A DNA stretch of 64,000 nucleotides from Streptomyces cinerochromogenes (lineage in GTDB: Bacteria > Actinomycetota > Actinomycetes > Streptomycetales > Streptomycetaceae). A program made the translations under genes and the position numbers. Below the pieces are notes generated by a model. That model was not told the DNA's origin, made no database searches, and worked only from the letters and a program-made list of their open reading frames with translations. Position 1 is the stretch's first letter; every line of letters starts with the position of its first letter. Where the stretch lies: NCBI RefSeq assembly GCF_014648635.1, contig NZ_BMRM01000016.1, positions 124,001 to 188,000 on the forward strand. Reading direction: 5' to 3'. This document shows, one piece after another, positions 60,865 through 64,000 of this stretch.

Positions 60865-61788
60865 CTAGCCCCCGTTCCCCGGATGCGGCGGCCTGCCGCC
60901 CACCCGTCCTACCGCCTCGGCCCCCGCCCCGCAGCCCCGTTCCGCCGCCTCCTCCACGGTTGCGCCCGCCAGCAGCGCGGCAAGGAAGGCGCCGGTGAAG
61001 GCGTCACCCGCGCCCGTGGTGTCCCGGGGCACCGCCGGCACAGCCGGGACCCGGGCCGGCACGGCCCCGGAGCGGGCCACCAGCGCCCCGTCCGCACCGG
61101 CCTTGACCACCACCAGCGGCACCAGCCGGCTCAGCTTGGCCGCCGCGTCCACCGGATCCGGCAGCCCGGTCAGCAGACACGCCTCGTCCCGGCTGGGCAG
61201 CAGCAGATCCAGCCCCTCCGCGAAGGCCAGGAAACGGTCCACCCCCAGCTCCACCAGGAAGCCGGACGACGCCGGGTCCAGACTCACCGGCACACCGCGC
61301 GCGCGTGCCGCCGCGAGCGCCTTCTCGGCGAGCGCCCGGCTCGGCTCCGTGAACAGCAGATACCCCGACAGGTGCAGCCGGGCCACCCCGTCGAGGAGCC
61401 CCTCCGACCAGTCGGCCGGGTCCAGCCGCAGGGACGCCCCGCTGTCCGTCAGAAACGTCCGCTCCGCAGCCGCACCCGTGTCGACGAGGCAGATCACGGT
61501 CCCCGTCGCCGCGTCCGGGTCCACCACGAGCCGGGGCCGCACCCCGGCCGCGACCAGCTCACGCTCGTGCCACGCGGCGGCGTCCGCACCCACCCGCCCC
61601 AGCAGCCGTACGTCCGCGCAGCCCGCGTGAGCCGCCCAGCAGGCCACGTTGGCGCCGGCGCCGCCCGGCAGCGTCCGGATCACAGAGGCCGTATCGGTGC
61701 CGACCGCGAGCGGGCCCCGGTGCCGGGCCACCACATCGGTGACCACGTCCCCGACGACCAGCAGCGCTCCGTTCCATCTCGCGGTCAC
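60865..61788 (-). CDS. psuK: Pseudouridine kinase (PfkB family)
   Basis: A 307-residue PfkB/ribokinase-type sugar kinase. The first signature GGAGANVACWAAHAG lies at about 41-55 and the second, DTTGAGDAFTGAFLAALLAG, at about 260-280 with the catalytic Asp in GAGD. A GTG at 61788 overlaps the psuG stop as GTGA, so the pair is coupled. Next to psuG the natural assignment is PsuK, which makes pseudouridine 5'-phosphate from pseudouridine released by RNA turnover. Specificity is inferred from context. Confidence 0.88.
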   Translation of the reverse strand: MTARWNGALLVVGDVVTDVVARHRGPLAVGTDTASVIRTLPGGAGANVACWAAHAGCADVRLLGRVGADAAAWHERELVAAGVRPRLVVDPDAATGTVICLVDTGAAAERTFLTDSGASLRLDPADWSEGLLDGVARLHLSGYLLFTEPSRALAEKALAAARARGVPVSLDPASSGFLVELGVDRFLAFAEGLDLLLPSRDEACLLTGLPDPVDAAAKLSRLVPLVVVKAGADGALVARSGAVPARVPAVPAVPRDTTGAGDAFTGAFLAALLAGATVEEAAERGCGAGAEAVGRVGGRPPHPGNGG

Positions 61789-62693
61789 CCCCTGGTCCAC
61801 GCCGTGGCGATCCGCGCCGCCAGCCGAACGTTGCCGCGCACCGCCGCCAGGTTGGCGCTCAGGGAGGCCCCGTCGGTGTGCCGGACCAGGTAGTCCAGCA
61901 GGAACGGTGTCACCGCCTGCCCGGTGACGCCCTGCTCCGCGCAGGCGCGCAGCGCGTCGGCGAGCACGCGCGCGTGCAGTGCGGGATCGAGTTGTTCCGC
62001 CTCCGGTACCGGATGGGCGACGATCAGCGCCGAGCCCGGTGCGTCCAGCGTGTCCTGGGCATGCATGACGGCGGCCACCTGCTCCGGGGTGTCCAGCGTC
62101 CAGTCGACCGGATGCCCCGAATCCGACAGATAGAAGCCGGGGAACCGGTCCGTGCCGTACCCGGCGACGGCCACGCCCAGCGTCTCCAGCCGCTGCAGCG
62201 TCGCCGGCACGTCCAGGATCGACTTCACGCCCGCGCACACCACCGTGATCCGGGTGCGCGCCAGCAGTCCCAGGTCGGCCGACTCGTCCTGGGTCACCGT
62301 CCACTCCCGGTGCACACCGCCCAGCCCGCCGGTGGCGAACACCCGGACCCCCGCCAGTGCCGCCAGCTGCGCCGTCGCCGACACGGTGGTCGCACCGCTC
62401 GCCCTCGCCGCCACCGCCAGCGGCAGGTCACGGTGGCCCAGCTTGCGGATGCCGTCCTCGTTCGCGACCCGCTCCAGCTGCTGCTTGTCCAGGCCGACCC
62501 GGGGCCGGCCGTCGAGCACGGCGATGGTCGCCGGTACGGCGCCCTCCCGCCGCACCGCCTCCTCCAGCTCCAGCGCCACCTGCAGGTTGCGCGGGCGGGG
62601 CAGGCCGTGCGCGATGATCGTGGACTCGAGGGCCACCACCGGCCGTCCCGCGTCGAGCGCCTCCCGGACTTCTTCCGACACCACCAGCACCAC
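61785..62693 (-). CDS. psuG: Pseudouridine-5'-phosphate glycosidase
   Basis: A 302-residue PsuG, which cleaves the C-glycosidic bond of pseudouridine 5'-phosphate to uracil and ribose 5-phosphate. Conserved blocks are ALESTIIAHGLPRPRN, GLDKQQLERV, GATTVSATAQLAALAGVRVFATGGLGGVHR, VCAGVKSILDVPATLQRLETLGVAVAGY, and SALIVAHPVP. The GTG at 62693 has AGGAGG 7 nt upstream and is preferred over the next GTG. First gene of a psuG-psuK operon. Confidence 0.93.
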   Translation of the reverse strand: MVLVVSEEVREALDAGRPVVALESTIIAHGLPRPRNLQVALELEEAVRREGAVPATIAVLDGRPRVGLDKQQLERVANEDGIRKLGHRDLPLAVAARASGATTVSATAQLAALAGVRVFATGGLGGVHREWTVTQDESADLGLLARTRITVVCAGVKSILDVPATLQRLETLGVAVAGYGTDRFPGFYLSDSGHPVDWTLDTPEQVAAVMHAQDTLDAPGSALIVAHPVPEAEQLDPALHARVLADALRACAEQGVTGQAVTPFLLDYLVRHTDGASLSANLAAVRGNVRLAARIATAWTRG

Positions 62694-62796
62694 GTGCCCG
62701 CCTCCTGTCCGCCGGTCCGTCCTTCCTCATCTCTGGCGGGCACCGGCCGCCGCTAAACGCTTGTGGCCCGTGGGGGAGGCCACCAGCCTGGGTCAC

Positions 62797-63240
62797 ATGA
62801 CGAACAACACCACGCGCCTCGACCACGTCGTCCTGTGGGTGACCGACCCGGTCGCCGCAGCGGTCTTCTACGACACGGCCGTCGGCCTGGAACCGATCCA
62901 CGTCGCCGAGTTCGTGCAGGGCACGGTGTCCTTCCCCTCAGCCCGTGTCAACGAGGAGACCATCCTCGACCTCGCCCCGAAGACCCTCGCCGAACGGATG
63001 CGGATGCTGCCCGGCTCCGACGACAGCGCCGGCCACCCGGTCAACCACGTCTGCCTGTCCCTGCCGGCCGACGCCTTCGACGCCCTGCGCTCCCGCCTGG
63101 AGGACCACGACGTCCCTGTGTCGGACATCGACCACGGCTTGTCCGGCGCCCGCGGCAACGCCACGCGCAGCTTCTACTTCCGCGACCCCGACGGCAACGT
63201 CTTCGAGGCCCGGCACTACGACGAGCAGCCGCGTCCCTGA
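62797..63240 (+). CDS. VOC family (glyoxalase/bleomycin-resistance-like) protein
   Basis: A 147-residue single-unit vicinal oxygen chelate protein with two beta-alpha-beta-beta-beta modules: LDHVVLWVTDPVAAAVFYDTAVGL at the start, NHVCLSLPADAFDALRSRL in the middle, and the end SFYFRDPDGNVFEARHY with a metal-ligand-like Glu. Substrate unknown. The ATG at 62797 gives the family start; it is divergent from psuG and convergent with the alkyltransferase, whose stop is 4 bp away. Confidence 0.88.
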   Translation: MTNNTTRLDHVVLWVTDPVAAAVFYDTAVGLEPIHVAEFVQGTVSFPSARVNEETILDLAPKTLAERMRMLPGSDDSAGHPVNHVCLSLPADAFDALRSRLEDHDVPVSDIDHGLSGARGNATRSFYFRDPDGNVFEARHYDEQPRP

Positions 63241-63244
63241 CCCG

Positions 63245-63799
63245 TCAGAACAGCGGCTCCGGCAGCACGCCCTCCAGCGCGAGCAGCTTCCGCTTGGTCT
63301 CCAGCCCGCCCCCGAAACCGCCGATGCCGCCGTCGCTCTCCACCACCCGATGGCACGGCACCACGACCGGCAGCGGATTGGCCCCCATCGCCGCACCGAC
63401 CGCCTGCGCCCCGCCGGGCTGCCCGACCCGCCCCGCCAGATCGCCGTACCCCACCACGGTGCCGTACGGCACACCGGACGCCAGCTCGCGCAGGACCTGC
63501 CGGTTGAACCCGGAGATCAGCGACCAGTCCAGGGGCAGGTCGAAGCCGTGCCGCTCGCCCGCGAAGTACGCCCGCAGCTGGCGTATCGCCTCCGCCAGCA
63601 ACGGCGATCCCGGATCCTCCACGGGCTCGCCGCCCAGCCGGGCCGCCAGCCGCTCCAGCGCCCGCTCGCGCACCGCGTCCGAGGCGTGGAAGACGACGTT
63701 GACCAGGCCGTCGCGGGTCGCCGCCAGCATCAGCGGGCCGATGTCCGTGCCCACGACGGCCCACACGACCCGCTGCTCATCCTGCCCATGGCTGTCCAT
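63245..63799 (-). CDS. ogt: Methylated-DNA--protein-cysteine methyltransferase
   Basis: A 184-residue O6-alkylguanine-DNA alkyltransferase. The active-site motif VVVPCHRVV with the acceptor cysteine is present, together with the helix-turn-helix block YGDLAGRVGQPGGAQAVGAAMGANPLP and the end FGGGLETKRKLLALEG. It transfers methyl groups from guanine O6 to itself to repair alkylation damage. The ATG at 63799 is the natural start. Confidence 0.93.
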   Translation of the reverse strand: MDSHGQDEQRVVWAVVGTDIGPLMLAATRDGLVNVVFHASDAVRERALERLAARLGGEPVEDPGSPLLAEAIRQLRAYFAGERHGFDLPLDWSLISGFNRQVLRELASGVPYGTVVGYGDLAGRVGQPGGAQAVGAAMGANPLPVVVPCHRVVESDGGIGGFGGGLETKRKLLALEGVLPEPLF

Positions 63800-63840
63800 G
63801 CGCCCACGGTACGACCCGCCACTGACAACGCCCGCCCGGC

Positions 63841-64000
63841 TCAGTCCCCGTCCAGCGCCGCCCGCACCACGTCGGGCTTGTTGGAGATGATCCCGTCACC
63901 CCCGTACCCGGCGACCCTGCGGGCGGTGGCCGCGTCGTCCACCGTCCAGGCGAACAACCCCAGCGGCCTGCCGTGCGGCCCGTCGAAGGCGTGCACGGTC
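63841..64000 (-). CDS. Glycerophosphodiester phosphodiesterase (C-terminal part, runs off the window)
   Basis: The last 52 codons of a minus-strand gene end at 63841. They read ...LFAWTVDDAATARRVAGYG and GDGIISNKPDVVRAALDGD, the typical C-terminus of GDPD enzymes (VWTVND...GVDGIITDxPD). The upstream part lies beyond 64000. Confidence 0.8.
   Translation of the reverse strand, partial: TVHAFDGPHGRPLGLFAWTVDDAATARRVAGYGGDGIISNKPDVVRAALDGD

Overview
The window is actinobacterial chromosomal DNA, almost certainly Streptomyces: very high GC, GTG starts, GTGA/ATGA start-stop overlaps, DUF397/XRE genes, a twin-arginine nucleotidase, and a gene order (chorismate mutase, pyruvate kinase, ANTAR regulator, branched-chain amino-acid ABC cluster, polA, rpsA, coaE) that I recall from the conserved core near SCO1970-SCO2020 of S. 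coelicolor, read in reverse. Most genes are housekeeping or conserved Streptomyces hypotheticals. I see no phage, insertion sequence, CRISPR array or large biosynthetic cluster. All functions are inferred from sequence by eye.

Layout. 1-4.8 kb: truncated GH35 beta-galactosidase divergent from an AraC regulator, chorismate mutase, and an M1 aminopeptidase. 4.8-8.7 kb: an NmrA-type reductase, then a translationally coupled group II PLP decarboxylase and IucD/SidA-type N-hydroxylase, a siderophore-like pair without acyltransferase or NIS synthetase. 8.7-13.1 kb: secreted 5'-nucleotidase, pyruvate kinase, tRNA-Leu(CAA), ANTAR response regulator. 13.2-19.1 kb: livK-H-M-G-F on the minus strand, with a strong hairpin after livK. 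19.3-26.5 kb: a coupled lipoprotein/membrane-protein pair, a hotdog thioesterase with a nearby operator-like palindrome, a YdeP-type molybdopterin oxidoreductase, polA. 26.7-34 kb: hypothetical, DUF4184 membrane protein, secreted lytic transglycosylase, a 44-residue membrane peptide, DUF3068 protein, HrpB helicase. 34-42 kb: methyltransferase, rpsA with a consensus promoter and structured leader, PAC2 protein, coaE, TPR protein, DUF6343, acyltransferase-like protein, methyltransferase, S4 RNA-binding protein with a Gly/Arg tail. 42-50 kb: Fe-S uracil-DNA glycosylase, nucleotidyltransferase, FUSC membrane protein, DUF899, a small hypothetical, ABC exporter. 50-54.8 kb: an ATP-binding protein / XRE (DUF5753) / DUF397 locus, then a divergent MocR regulator and carboxymuconolactone decarboxylase-like gene. 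54.9-64 kb: orphan gltD, DUF2293, uridine-kinase-like protein without a P-loop, CorA, methyltransferase, pseudouridine catabolic pair psuG-psuK, VOC protein, O6-alkylguanine transferase, and the end of a glycerophosphodiester phosphodiesterase.

Three patterns cut across the genes. First, about a dozen short tandem-repeat (minisatellite) loci lie both between genes and inside ORFs, where they encode in-frame low-complexity tails or insertions, including one inside an ABC nucleotide-binding domain. Second, the palindrome ACGCGCGCGT occurs nine times, always flanked as Y...R. Third, several genes have a TANNNT hexamer 6-8 nt before the start codon and no Shine-Dalgarno sequence, as expected for leaderless mRNAs.
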